Below are positions 23,766 to 34,017 of a stretch of DNA of 64,000 bases, piece by piece. Origin of the DNA: Heloderma charlesbogerti (lineage: Eukaryota > Chordata > Lepidosauria > Squamata > Helodermatidae); assembly GCA_026122225.1 (NCBI GenBank), contig JANEZZ010001551.1, forward strand, positions 1,408,001-1,472,000. Direction: 5' to 3'. Within the stretch, counting starts at the first letter, position 1. Each line of letters opens with the position of its first letter. The notes beneath the pieces are model-generated. The model was not told the DNA's origin, made no database searches, and saw only the letters and a program-made list of their open reading frames with translations. A program made the translations under genes and the position numbers.

Positions 23766-24892
23766 GTGTGTACCTCCCATACCCCACTTAACCTTCTCTT
23801 TTGCCTCTCTGGAAATCTCCTGCTCACAGTGGAATGAATTGTGCTCTTTATTGTTTATGGCCTTGCAGGCAAAGGGTATATACAAGCATTAAAATAATGT
23901 GCCATGTTATTAACCATTCAGCATATCATGTTTTCCAGCATACCAAGTCTTTAAAATAAAATTGCTCTAATTAAACTTCTATGCAGTGAGATTTTGTAAA
24001 TCAGTTCTAAGTCGAAGTGTATTTCTGGAAAAGCCAATTAAATTGAGAATTCAAGGTAAAGTTTATTTAACTGCAAAGTAGGAAAGGTTCTGAAAATTGA
24101 GATGTATCTGTTTATGTTACTTAAATTCTATGAGGGGTTTTACCCCCTGTAGCATTAATAATTTTGAAGATTGAAGGTATTTGTAGTAGCATTCCAGTTG
24201 TAGCTAGTTTTCTAAAGAACAAATAATGTCAAGGCTCTTACTAAACGGAGCAGAACTCATTAGACGGTATTAAAGAAAAAGTAATCTTGAATGCTTTGCT
24301 CATATCTAGAGAAAAAGCATAATTAAAAGTTTTCCTCTTCTTATGTATAAAGTAAAATCTAAGAAATATATATATATATATAAGCATACAGACAGAATTT
24401 AAAATTAATGGTAGATTAAGTTTATATTTGCTGTGTAGTTTGCGCAAAGCAGGCAGAGTATACTGGTGGACACTGTTTTGGTATTATCTTGAACTGTTAA
24501 TATAATCTTTTGAAATACAGTGTGGCTTGTGGTGCACCTGTTGGCTGCTCATTCATAGCTATTGTCCTGAGAATTCCTGCAAAATTGCCATTGGAAATGT
24601 TTCCATAATGCCCACCAATATAACTGCTATGTCATGACCAGACATGAAAAATGTTTAGGAGGTTGCCACTCCACTGCAAGAAAAGTTATCACTAGATAGA
24701 GTTCAGAGACATTCTTTAATAAGATAACTGTGAGGACATGCTGTTATGCACTGGAGGTATGACTTTGCAATACAACTGTGAAAAGGAGTGCCCATGGAAA
24801 TTATGTCAGCTTATAGTCATGTAATTATTTCCATTCCCCAAAGTAAAGTCAATTACACTGTAATGTAATTGCACTACCAAAAAGTGAACCCT
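23766..24892. other. Intron, AT-rich, unclassified
   Basis: No gene is seen. A short (TA)n tract lies at about 24366-24382. The minus frame 24241-24447 has no domain. Confidence 0.5.
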
Positions 24893-25055
24893 TTAATCAT
24901 AGAATCATAGGGTTGGAAGGGGCCTACAAGACCATCGAGTCCAACCCCCTGCTCAATGCAGGAAGCCTGGTTCCCAGGCGGTCTCCCATCCAACTACTAA
25001 CCAGGGCTGACCCTGCTTAGCTTCTGAGATCAGATGAGATCAGGCACATCCAAAG
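24893..25055 (-). mobile_element. 5S rRNA-derived SINE with CR1 tail
   Basis: On the minus strand the head is clearly 5S rRNA: CAGAAGCTAAGCAGGGTCAG (box A region), CCTGGTTAGTA (intermediate element) and GGATGGGAGACCGCCTGGGA (box C region), in the correct order and spacing from about 25055 to 24970. The sequence then leaves 5S and becomes a CR1-type 3' end: GGGGGTTGGACTCGATGG, ... CTTCCAACCCTATGATTCTA, ending in the octamer-like ATTCTATGATT repeats at 24895. A 5S head joined to a LINE tail is the architecture of SINE3-like elements, so CR1 enzymes are the likely source of mobility. The first ~25 nt of 5S are missing, so it is not a functional 5S gene. Confidence 0.85.
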
Positions 25056-25128
25056 GTTCCTCTGTCTCTACCTGAACATGAAGGTGATATATGGGAACTT
25101 CATATCAGGTCAGGCCAAACTTTGTATT

Positions 25129-25732
25129 TGTTGTGGATTCCAAGCCCTCCCACTGAGATGTGAGGCAACCAAGACTCAGTGTGTAATCCACAAACTCTTT
25201 TATTCAGCTAATAGTACTTCTTCACACCTAAAGCAACTACAAAGCCTGGGAGCTGTCCTCAGGGCCTTATTTCCTAAATAGCGCTTTGATTAAGAAAGGT
25301 ACTGAAAGCAAGGCAGTTGCCTTTTTGACTATGGACGGGTTTCCCGCCATGCGGCTGGCTTTTTCTAAGCTTCTTCCTTCAGGGAGGATCCTCCTGACCC
25401 AACTTCTGATGGGCAGCCCATCTGGTGTGATGCCTCCCACCTCCTCCTCTCAACTCTGCCTGCTTAACTCGAAGGTGAGCACTGGCATCTATCAATCCCA
25501 AAGCTCCCTCCCCTCCAACAGAGCCTGGGTTCCCACACAGAGGGGGGAAGATGGTCTCTGACCCTGGCCCTCCTCCTCGATAAGCCCCTGGAAAGGTTCT
25601 TCGCTGGCTTCTGGGGAGTTCTGGGGAATTTCCTTCCCCACACCCTATATCTCCTGGACTTCTTCGAATTCCGTCTCCAAATCTGAATCAGAGTCCAAAA
25701 CCAAAACAGAGAGCCTGGGCTCAAGCCTGACA
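25129..25732 (-). mobile_element. Candidate solo LTR (about 0.6 kb)
   Basis: Read on the minus strand it starts TGTCAGGCTTGAGCCC and ends GGAATCCACAACA, giving the TG...CA boundaries of LTRs. An AATAAA signal (GAATAAAAGAGTTTG) lies about 75 bp before the end, fitting an R/U5 boundary. The U3-like part is G+C-rich and has no coding motif. The 5-bp flanks (GTATT and GACTT) agree at only three positions, so a clean target duplication is lacking. No internal retroelement sequence adjoins, hence solo. It resembles Gypsy-type LTRs of lizards by memory only. Confidence 0.5.
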
Positions 25733-25921
25733 GACTTTAAATCTTACAGTTGTTCCACTATAGTTTTTCTGTAGATGTGATATGCTGTGACAAAAGTAGT
25801 ACAATTGTTTTAGATTTATTTAGTAAATGCTAATTAAATATAAGCATTTCATACTGTAGTCTATCTGCTTGCTGTACTATTCAAGGAAAATAGTATTTGT
25901 CTTTTCTAAAATATCTTTTAG

Positions 25922-26018
25922 GAAAGCACAAGAAGGAAAAAAGAAAGTTGTTCTAGCTGGATGTGTTCCGCAAGCCCAGCCTCGACAAGACTACCTACAG
26001 GGCCTGAGCATTATTGGG
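25922..26018 (+). CDS. CDKAL1: CDKAL1 internal exon, end of MTTase domain
   Basis: This 97-bp exon is bounded by an acceptor (TTTCTAAAATATCTTTTAG, ending 25921) and a donor GTGAGA at 26019. The first base completes a codon begun in the previous exon; then 32 codons read [19 protein letters not shown] and [13 protein letters not shown]. It corresponds to roughly residues 124-156 of human CDKAL1 by memory, with only a few conservative changes. CDKAL1 is an ER-anchored radical-SAM methylthiotransferase that turns t6A37 into ms2t6A37 in tRNA-Lys(UUU). The Cys in AGCVPQ is the third conserved cysteine of the N-terminal MTTase domain and binds the auxiliary [4Fe-4S] cluster. The exon is open, with no stop or shift. 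The preceding exon was not found within 25.9 kb upstream. Confidence 0.96.
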
Positions 26019-28039
26019 GTGAGAATCCAGTCCTTTTAGAGCTTGATCCTGAGTTTTAATAATGTAAAAATCTGGAGATTATCTTTTCTTGTTCATAAAC
26101 CTACAAATCTACTCATAGACACTGACCTGGTTCTCATGATAACCACGGCTTAAACAAGCCACAGTGAGTTGCTTAAGCTGCAGTTCATGCTGGGCACCTA
26201 ATTTATCCACCTGGGCACAGCTTGTCATGTCGTCCAAACATGGCTTGTTTGAGGGGGAAACAAGTGCAAACCGGGCCATTATTTCTAAACCAGCTTTGTA
26301 GGACTGTATTCTGTCCTACCTAACAGATGTGGCGTAAGACTGGTAACATTAGTATAATTACAGAATACTGTATGTTCACGTCAATGTAATCTTATGATGG
26401 AACTGCAGAGTATTCTTCAATTATTCCTTACCATTTATTTCACCACAGAGTGGACTCATGTACCTTGGTTATGATGCCAGTAAGATTCTGTGGAGAAGCA
26501 ACCTCTTTTAGCAGTATTTGGCAATCCTTGCGCTTGAACACATACTACCCTTGGAAGAGGAAGTCATGCACCTCCAAAACATAACTTTGGAAGGACCTGT
26601 ACGCTTATGTGTGCTTGCAAGTCAGACACATGCATACTAATTCACTTCTAGAATTCTTCACATATACCTGTAATTACTTGTGAGTCAAACATAGACACAA
26701 ATCATTCTGCAGTGCAATTGTTGTCATTGTAGTTTCTTGCTAGTGCCCTCTATGTACAAATGTTTGTGTTGAAAGTAGCTTTCAGGGTGGATTCCAACCA
26801 AAGTTCTGCTTCTGTATAGTGTCCATTCACATCAGTAAGGGCAATTACCATTTTAAATTAAGGAACATTTGCAGTTTTGGTTTGTACAGAGTTCTTAAAC
26901 CACAGCTTTCCGTTTTGGACACCACAGGGAAAGTGTGGTTTAACAAACCACAAAGTCTGCCCTGATGTCAGGCGCACAGAGGAGGGGGAGGAGGAGGAAT
27001 GGGGTAGAGGAAGTGCTGGAGCTTGTCACTTGTTCCCAGTCCAACAACTATACATTATTGGACTTGGGAATATTATAGAGCTGTGCGCAAGTGGCATCTC
27101 AAAATTCTCCACCCTGTTTTTGGGTAGAGACACTGTGGGAACAGTTTCACTGAATTTTTCTAGGGGGAGGAGAAATTCTCCAACAGTTTCTCACAGGTAG
27201 GGCTCACCACTGGCAGAGGTTGTAGCACAGCTTCTTTCTTTTTTCCTAGGGGACTTTGTTTTGTTTGGGGCGGGGGGGGGCTGCATTGTACTGCAAGTGG
27301 CAACAACAGCAACTGTGTTGGCAGCCTGGGGTAAAGCAATTTCTTTTCTATCACATTGAGTGAGAATGGTCAGAACAAATGTGGGAGAATTTTTCAGCAC
27401 AGCACTAGAATATTATATCTGAACCAAGCCATTATCTCTCCATCCATGTAGTACAAGCAGATTGGAAGGTTTGGACATATCCTACAAATAAAATCCTGAG
27501 TATAAAACAATGCCATCTAGTGTGTATTATACTGCTTTAATATATTCAGCCCCCCCACCCCCACCCTTTGTAGGGTGGGCTTATAGCTTATAGGATACTG
27601 AGCTGGGAAGTTGGCGACAATGTGGTATAGGAGAAGCAGGCAGGAGTACAGGTCTGAATTTGTACCATAACCAGGCTTCCTACTCCTCCTGCTCTTGTCC
27701 AGGTGTGGTACGAATTCCTGCTGACTGTGCAATTTGTTGGCTACCCAAACATTAGTATACTTGTTCTCTGTTTTATATAAGCTTCCCTTGTACTTGAAGT
27801 TTCAGCCTTCTGTTCTTCACATTCAATTATTGCTGAATTCAGCAGTGCTAAAAACTCAATTTCTTTACTGGTATGAATTGGTGATTAGCATGGCTGTACA
27901 CTAGCCTTTACCTGTGTATATGTTAAATGGGTGCAACTGAAAGTTGTGTGTGACCTGGATTTGACTCCCTGCCCAACTTGTTTTTCATATGTTGCAAGCA
28001 AGAATAGAGAACTATATAGTAAATCTGCATTTCTTCTTT
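26019..28039. other. Intron between the first two CDKAL1 exons, upstream part
   Basis: Part of a 2389-bp intron. A diffuse copy of the foldback vocabulary (AACCACGGCTTAAACAAGCC and CATGGCTTGTTTG) lies at 26124-26262. A G-run near 27270-27280 and a C-run near 27550-27560 are the only simple tracts. No gene on either strand. Confidence 0.55.
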
Positions 28040-28325
28040 GTTGTTGTTCAGTCGTGTCCGACTCTTCATGACCCCATGGACCATAGCACGGCAGGCCTTC
28101 CTGTCCTGCGCTCTCTCCCGGAGCGTGCTCAAGTTCATATTCATTGCATCGGTGACGCTATCTAGCCATCTCATCCTCTGCCGTCCCCTTCTCCTTTTGC
28201 CTTCAGTCTTTCCCAGCATCAGGGTCTTTTCCAGAGAGTTTTCTCTTCGCATTAGGTGGCCAAAATAGTTGAGCTTCAGCTTCAGTATCTGTCCTTCTAA
28301 TGAGCACTCCAGGTTGATTTCTTTA
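28040..28325 (-). mobile_element. BovB (RTE) LINE 3' end
   Basis: The minus-strand frame reads SPKEINLECSLEGQ, LKLNYFGHLMRRENSLEKT, 'GKRRRGRQRMRWLD', and 'HGVMKSRTRLN' at the C-terminus. This is the last part of the BovB ORF2, and it is followed by the short 3' end GTCGGACACGACTGAACAAC with trailing CAA units at about 28040-28066. The piece is 5'-truncated as expected for a LINE and lies 83 bp upstream of the 28408 exon, in antisense. The frame is open across the fragment, so it is fairly young compared with the L2 copies. Confidence 0.88.
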
Positions 28326-28407
28326 GGTGAATTAAATACAGTGCATACATACAATGCAAGAACCTTCCAAAGCTCATCAAAATATTTAATAAACTACTGC
28401 TTTACAG

Positions 28408-28456
28408 GTTCAGCAAATAGATCGTGTAGTGGAAGTGGTTGAGGAGACTATCAAAG
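28408..28456 (+). CDS. CDKAL1: CDKAL1 internal exon (49 bp)
   Basis: The exon is bounded by an acceptor (CTACTGCTTTACAG, ending 28407) and a donor GTAAGC at 28457. It encodes VQQIDRVVEVVEETIK plus the first base of a Gly codon, roughly residues 157-173 of human CDKAL1, and by memory the match is complete. This is the linker that joins the MTTase domain to the radical-SAM core. It starts in phase 0, as the 25922-26018 exon ends, and finishes with one extra base that joins the GT at 38099. The very short length explains why it does not stand out as a reading frame. Confidence 0.96.
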
Positions 28457-29989
28457 GTAAGCTTTTCAGCTGAAGTAATGTGTGCCTTCATTCTTCCCAA
28501 AACTCCTTGCTGATGTTATTTTGATCACGTAGATCCCTAAAAAATATTACTGTTGAAATACGCCACGTATGTATTGTGAATAATGACTGAAATGTAAACA
28601 TCTGGCAGGTACTACATACATTACAAAAATGTAATGCAGAAAGCTTAGCCACATTAATAAAGAAAGGCATAATATTAGATCTTCAGTAACTTGTTTTTCG
28701 ATTTTTTCTTGTATTTCAATACTAATTCTATTACTGTTGCTTTTTACTTACATATTCTTCTAAAGATCATGACATGAAATATTTCAAAGAAATCACTGTT
28801 CATTTAGTTGTACTCACTGTTTAATAAACTAGTTTTTCTGGTTCTTGTCTTACTCTATGGCTTTGCCACTGTTGTTCAGTCTGCAAAACTGTAACTGTGT
28901 GAAGTCTGTTAAAGTTACCAAGCTCCATCTAAGTGGCTGCATTTTTAAGGTAAACACACTGGGAAATCCATGTGATGCTAGTGTCCAGCTTCCAATATTA
29001 AGACCTTGGAACACAGCAGGAGATTCTATAAACTGTATGAAGCACAGAGCTCCTTTATACTCATAATTCATATAGTTTGGTAGAGAAGCCACAAGGTATA
29101 ATTTGAATGGAGGTAACATGGCATGAGTACTTCTTAAATTTTGTTCTTGAAAATAACTGGCTATTTTGTTTTTTTTACCATTAAACATTGATTAATCTGC
29201 TTTATGAACATTTTTACTCAAAGAACCTTCTTAATGGCAGCTGATTTCCATTAAAAACAAAAACAAATATTGCATTCTGTTGTCCATTTGTGTCCTTTTT
29301 GTTGGAGCAGGTCTGGCTTGCAAACTAGGCCAAGGTGATTTAACTCTAACGTAACAAATTATATTCTGTTTGGTATGGCAATCACAGGATATGTGATTGC
29401 ATTAAGTAAATTAAACTGGGTCTTTGAAAGTATAAATATAGCTCATATAAAATTAACATTTGGAGTGAGAGAGAACTGTGAAGTATGTATGAGAGACTAT
29501 GTGTGACTTTTGAGATTTAACAAGGACCCTGAAAGGTTGAATTATTTTTGCAGTTACAAGTAAAATTAAAAAGATTAACTCAGCTCCTGAATTCAGTAGA
29601 TTATGTTTAATTTCTTTAGGATTTACTAAAAACAACTTGAGAAAATACCTTTGCATTACATTAACAACAACCACCCCAAGAGACTAAAAAATAAACATAT
29701 TCAAATTTCAACCTAAGCCTAAAAAGTAAGTTATGTCATTTCCTATTGGTCTTCAGCTGGTGTTTGGGATCCAGAAAGACCAAGAAGAATTTCTTTGCTT
29801 GTTATGTGCTTTGGAGAATACCATATTTCGCCTTTCAGAGCAGAATGTACAAACAGAGGAAGATAATTTTCTCTCACTTCAAGAGGCACTTTCAGAGTTT
29901 CATTTCCTCCAACTACTAGGTAATACTCCAGAATTTGACTTTTTTTGCCTAGTCACCATCCAAAATTAATGTCAGGCTTTGCTAATGGG
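28457..29989. other. CDKAL1 intron, unclassified
   Basis: First part of a 9.6-kb intron. The plus frame 29733-29969 is Leu/Glu-rich but has no recognisable domain, splice match to CDKAL1, or repeat identity, so it is not called. Confidence 0.5.
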
Positions 29990-30895
29990 CCCGTTCACAT
30001 GTAACGGCAGCAAATTGTGGGTTGCTTGCTGCTGCCATTTTGAACATTCAACCTCAAATGAATCCGGACACTATGATCGGATTCAGACAACGCGATGACC
30101 CACACTCAAGGGTTGAGTATGGGTTGTCATTGAACTGTGGGTTGTTGTTGAACCATGGGTTATCATGTTGCCTGAACCCCGCCATGCTAACCAACTATGG
30201 TTTGTTAACCACGAACAACCTAATAACAGACCATGGGTTCTCTTCATGGGTTGTTTGTGGTTAACAAACCATGGTTTGTTAGCGCAGCTGGGTTCAGACA
30301 ACACAATAACCTATGTTTCAACAACAGCCCATGGTTCAACAACAACCCATACTCAACCCTTGAGTGTGAGTTATTGTATTGTCTGAACCCAGCCTATGGG
30401 TTAATTGTGGGTTAAACAACCCACAGTTAACCTAAGAACTAATCATAGATTAACTGTGGGTTGTTTAACCCACAAAGTGGCTGGGTTCACACAGTGGAAC
30501 AACCCACATTCAAAGTTGAGTATAGGTTGTTGTTGAACCATGGCTTGTACTGTGTGAACCCAGCCACACTAACAAACCATGGTTTGTTAACCATGAACAA
30601 ACCACAGTTCACAACCGAACATCAAACCATGAATTCTCTTCGTGCGTTGTTTGTGGTTAACAAACCATGGTTTGTTGGCATGGCTAGGTTCACACAACAC
30701 AACAACCCATGGTTCAATGACAACCCACACTCAACCTGTTCTCAACCATGAATATGGGTTGAGTATCGGTTGTATGGTTGTGTGAACTAGGTGAGTGTCT
30801 GGGTTCACATGTCACAAAATAACCCCATGATCAAAGGTTGCATATTCAAAATGGCAGTGGAATGTGACCCTGGCAAATTGTGGGTTAATTTATTG
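29990..30895. repeat. 0.9-kb array of nested palindromes
   Basis: Two composite units stand side by side, about 30088-30395 and 30482-30790. Each has a left module, a centre and a right module. The modules begin or end with inverted ends of the type TGGGTTCAGACAACACAATA. The centre is itself palindromic around AACAAACCATGGTTTGTTAA. Between the units (30396-30480) lies another palindrome built on GTGGGTTAAACAACCCACAG. The outermost flanks also pair: TGCCATTTTGAACATTCAAC at about 30034-30053 against a near reverse complement around 30825-30860. Nothing is coding. Copies of single modules occur at 12044, 18148, 23130, 26124, 34600 and 37010. Confidence 0.85.
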
Positions 30896-31202
30896 GGTCA
30901 ATATAAAGAAAGTCATGTTTCTTTGTAATTCTACTCTCTGACTTTGCAGGAACCATTGCAAGAGAAAGTTCTGGATAATAGATGTGTTTATGTTTTCAGA
31001 ATGGAGATTAGCCATTGCTTGTTTGTCATAGAATCCTATGTGTAATCTGATACCTGTAGCACTTAGCAGTGGCTAACTCACTCAGTTTAAAATCTCCAAC
31101 TTGAGACTGATTCTGAAATACAGACCTCATCACCACAACATCTTACCTAATTTTTTAGGTAATCATCTAAATCATCATCCGCCATCTCCTGCTTTTTGTA
31201 TC
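30896..31202. other. Intron, unclassified
   Basis: Ordinary AT-rich DNA between the palindrome array and the hAT-like element; nothing recognisable. Confidence 0.5.
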
Positions 31203-31210
31203 ACCTAGCC

Positions 31211-32698
31211 CAGCCTTCCTCACCCTGGTACCCTCCAGATGTTTTGAACTACAACTCCCAGCATTCCTGGAAATTTTGAAACCCCGGAAAAAAAACCCAT
31301 TTTTCCCCTGGGAGGTTTTGCGGGGGGAGGGGGATGAATTTTGGGGGGAAATGGAAAAATATGTGATATTTATACTTTTAGCAGTCTTTACAGATCTAAA
31401 GTCACTTATCATTATAATTTTCAATTACCATTGAAATTAAAAACATGTAAAAGTAAACCCAGTTGGTAAATTTTAATTATTGTCTGAATAAACTATACTT
31501 CTAAATTTAATATGCCAAACTTAATCATTTTAAGCACAAACCAAGTTATACGTAATATATTAAAGGACCTTCAGCACCTGAAACATCTGTATAATCCTAG
31601 AAGCCAGAAGAAGCAGGAAGAACTGGAGGCAGAGGAAGGCTGGTGTACAACATCTGTTCCTGTTTGTGAGGAATTCGTTGGGTGGAATTTAGGGAAATCT
31701 GGTCTGAATGACAAATTATTGAGAGTGCATTTAGCTGAGAAGACTCTCATCCTATTAGGAATGGTAACTAAGCATATTTAATTTAAGAACATTTAAACAA
31801 ACTCAACCTATTATTTGAAGAGTGACATTTTATTCCGTTTTGTAAATAATTCCTCTTAATACACATCTTAATTTTTGTTCTTTTTGAAAGGTTGTCTCTA
31901 GTGGTGGTTTTCAAGCCCATGCCTACACCATGGGAAGCAGATACTAAGTTTCTTTTAGGCATAGAGGGTTTATTTTGGTGGCGGCAGTTAAAGATTTAAA
32001 CCTGGGGAAGCATTCCTTTATGGTGTGGTCTGATAGGGAACTTATTAAAAACTGCAGCAGTGAGTTCCATAGGCTGAAGCCTAATTTAAAAAAAGAAAAG
32101 AAAGAAGCGTAGGTGTGATTGCCACATGTTCTGTTGCATGTGGTGGCGATGGCAGGATAATGTACAGTGTTTCTCATATATGTGCATTTTAGAACTACAT
32201 TAATTGACTACTGGAACTTAGAATATCCTTAAATGTATATTAGTAAAAGATATATTACATCAGTAATTTTAATAAGGAATGGAAGAAATAACAATGCTGG
32301 GAATCTTAGAGAGAATGAAAAAAAAACATTTTTCTACCCATGACTTCAAAATTTCCAGACCTTTTACATCTGTAGTCTTCCTATAAAAGTCTTCCTATTA
32401 CGTAGTTTTTAGAAATCATGTTGGGGGAGTAAAAGCTGGGTAGCAATATATGAATAGCTCATCTTAAAGATTTTATTTATCATTCTAAAAGAAAATATTT
32501 CATAATCCAACGTTGTTCAGCATTTCCATTTTGGAGGGTGGGAGGAGAGACACAGAAAAGGTCCTTGTAGAAATAAGAACGGGAAAAATGTTTTCCCCCT
32601 AGTTTTCCGGGCCTTCACATCTCTGTTCCTGATTGTTGGCTGGGGCTGATGGGAGCTAAAGTCCGAAAGATCTGAGGGAATTAAGCTGGGAAAGGCTG
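31211..32698. mobile_element. 1.49-kb hAT-like element, long form of the palindromic MITE
   Basis: The left end CAGCCTTCCTCACCCTGGTA...CTCCAGATGTTTTGAACTAC and the inverted right end (CAGCCTTTCCCAGC... read on the minus strand) are the two arms of the MITE family found at 53731 and 60285. The flanking octamers ACCTAGCC (31203-31210) and ACCTACCC (32699-32706) match at 7 of 8 positions, as expected for a hAT target duplication. The inverted similarity continues inward: CCCGGAAAA and CATTTTTCCC blocks occur at about 31282-31316 and, inverted, at about 32580-32615. The interior of about 1.25 kb has a frame at 31512-31781 (rich in Lys/Glu/Leu) which I do not recognise; no hAT transposase domain is readable. 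Alternatively, a small MITE was split by a later insertion. Confidence 0.65.
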
Positions 32699-32706
32699 AC
32701 CTACCC

Positions 32707-33971
32707 TGATGAAGAATTCTAGAGAACCTGAAAGCTTACACACTATTTTGTGACTTCGGGGTTGGTCATAATAAAAGCATTTCCAAACTGTAGCTTTTAG
32801 AAATAATGACATTATTCTGTTACTCAATAGCATTCCATGTATCCATCCCTAACCAAACAACATCTGTGCGCACTCTATAATCCTGAGAATCTCGGCACTT
32901 CTACCCTGCCACATAAGTTCATTTGTTTTAACACAAAGCAGCCCTATGAAACATGTACATTTGACTCTACCCTGTTGCTGGCAGCCATCATGGCAACATA
33001 GGGGATGCTTCTGGCCCTGTGAGGGCAATTGCTACTAAATTATGAGGTCAGGATAGGTATTGTTGTTCATTAATACAAAATCATCTCAGGTACTTTTGAT
33101 ACTGCAAATATTAAGAGACTTAAATATTTCTCTATATGCCGTCAAGGTTATTCCAGAAAAATCAAATGGCAATATTAATATAAAGTGTATTCCATATGGG
33201 GTTAAGGGGAGACTAGACTTTCCAGTTGAGTAAAACCTGTTTCAGTCCTGAGTTTTCACCAAACGTTTTGTGAAATGGGTCACTGGACAGGATTGTTGAA
33301 AACAAGTCAAAGGAAATTACTTCACTGTTGAACTTTTTCAGACTTCATATAACTGCTCTTAAGTTTCAGTCACATTAACCTGTCTGGTAATATGGTCTAT
33401 CTGTTCCTAGTTTAAATATTAACAAATGTTTGCCAACTGTTTAGCTACCATACCAAGTCAATCTATTATTGGTAGGTTGCTAAAAGTGCATGAGACGATC
33501 TGTGTGTACATTGCATAGCCTAAGGTATAGTACTTTTACTGACATTATATCCGTCAGCCTAAAGTATAAGCCCAACATTGCTGTCTCACGTTCTCTTTCA
33601 GTCATTTTTCCTACAATGAGATCACAGCCCGTTTGAAAAGGCATATGCAAATAATACATGAAGAATGCACATGTGTATTTTGTCAAGTGTGCTTGCATTG
33701 AAAAGCTATGGCCCATTTCAGCTTTTTGCCACCTGTAGATATGGCAAAATAGCCAGAAAATGTGTGTTTTCTTAGCACACAATATTTTACAGTCATTGTA
33801 CATATTTCTTCATATATAGTAGTGAAATCCATGTAGGAAAAACACAATGAATGATTCATCACTTGCTTGTGTGTGCCTTCAGTTAATATGTTATATCCTA
33901 CATCTATGTATATTCCAGCACAGCTGAAAGACATTGTACTTCTATGCTTTTAAACTAAAATGAAACACTTA
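32707..33971. other. CDKAL1 intron, unclassified
   Basis: AT-rich, no recognisable element or gene. The minus frames 33480-33803 and 33683-33934 overlap in different frames and have no domain. Confidence 0.5.
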
Positions 33972-34017
33972 TTCTTCATGGATCCCATAATAACTATATT
34001 ATGGGATCCATGAAGAA
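33972..34017. repeat. Perfect 21-bp hairpin with 4-nt loop
   Basis: The arm 33972-33992 (TTCTTCATGGATCCCATAATA is 21 nt; core CATGGATCCCATAATA) is exactly complementary to 33997-34017, with the loop ACTA. A perfect inverted repeat of this length with a 4-nt loop is unlikely by chance. It could be a young foldback insertion or a replication-slippage product. There is no sign of transcription signals. Confidence 0.85.

Noticed and set aside
24970..25055. 5S rRNA gene
   Set aside because: The first part of 5S is missing and the 3' side changes into a CR1 tail, so it is a SINE and not a functional rRNA gene.
29733..29969. Possible unannotated exon or small gene
   Set aside because: No splice context in phase with CDKAL1, no known domain, and no sign of coding constraint that can be judged from one sequence.
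29990..30895. CRISPR-like array
   Set aside because: The repeats are inverted and nested, spacing is irregular, and the sequence is from a vertebrate intron.
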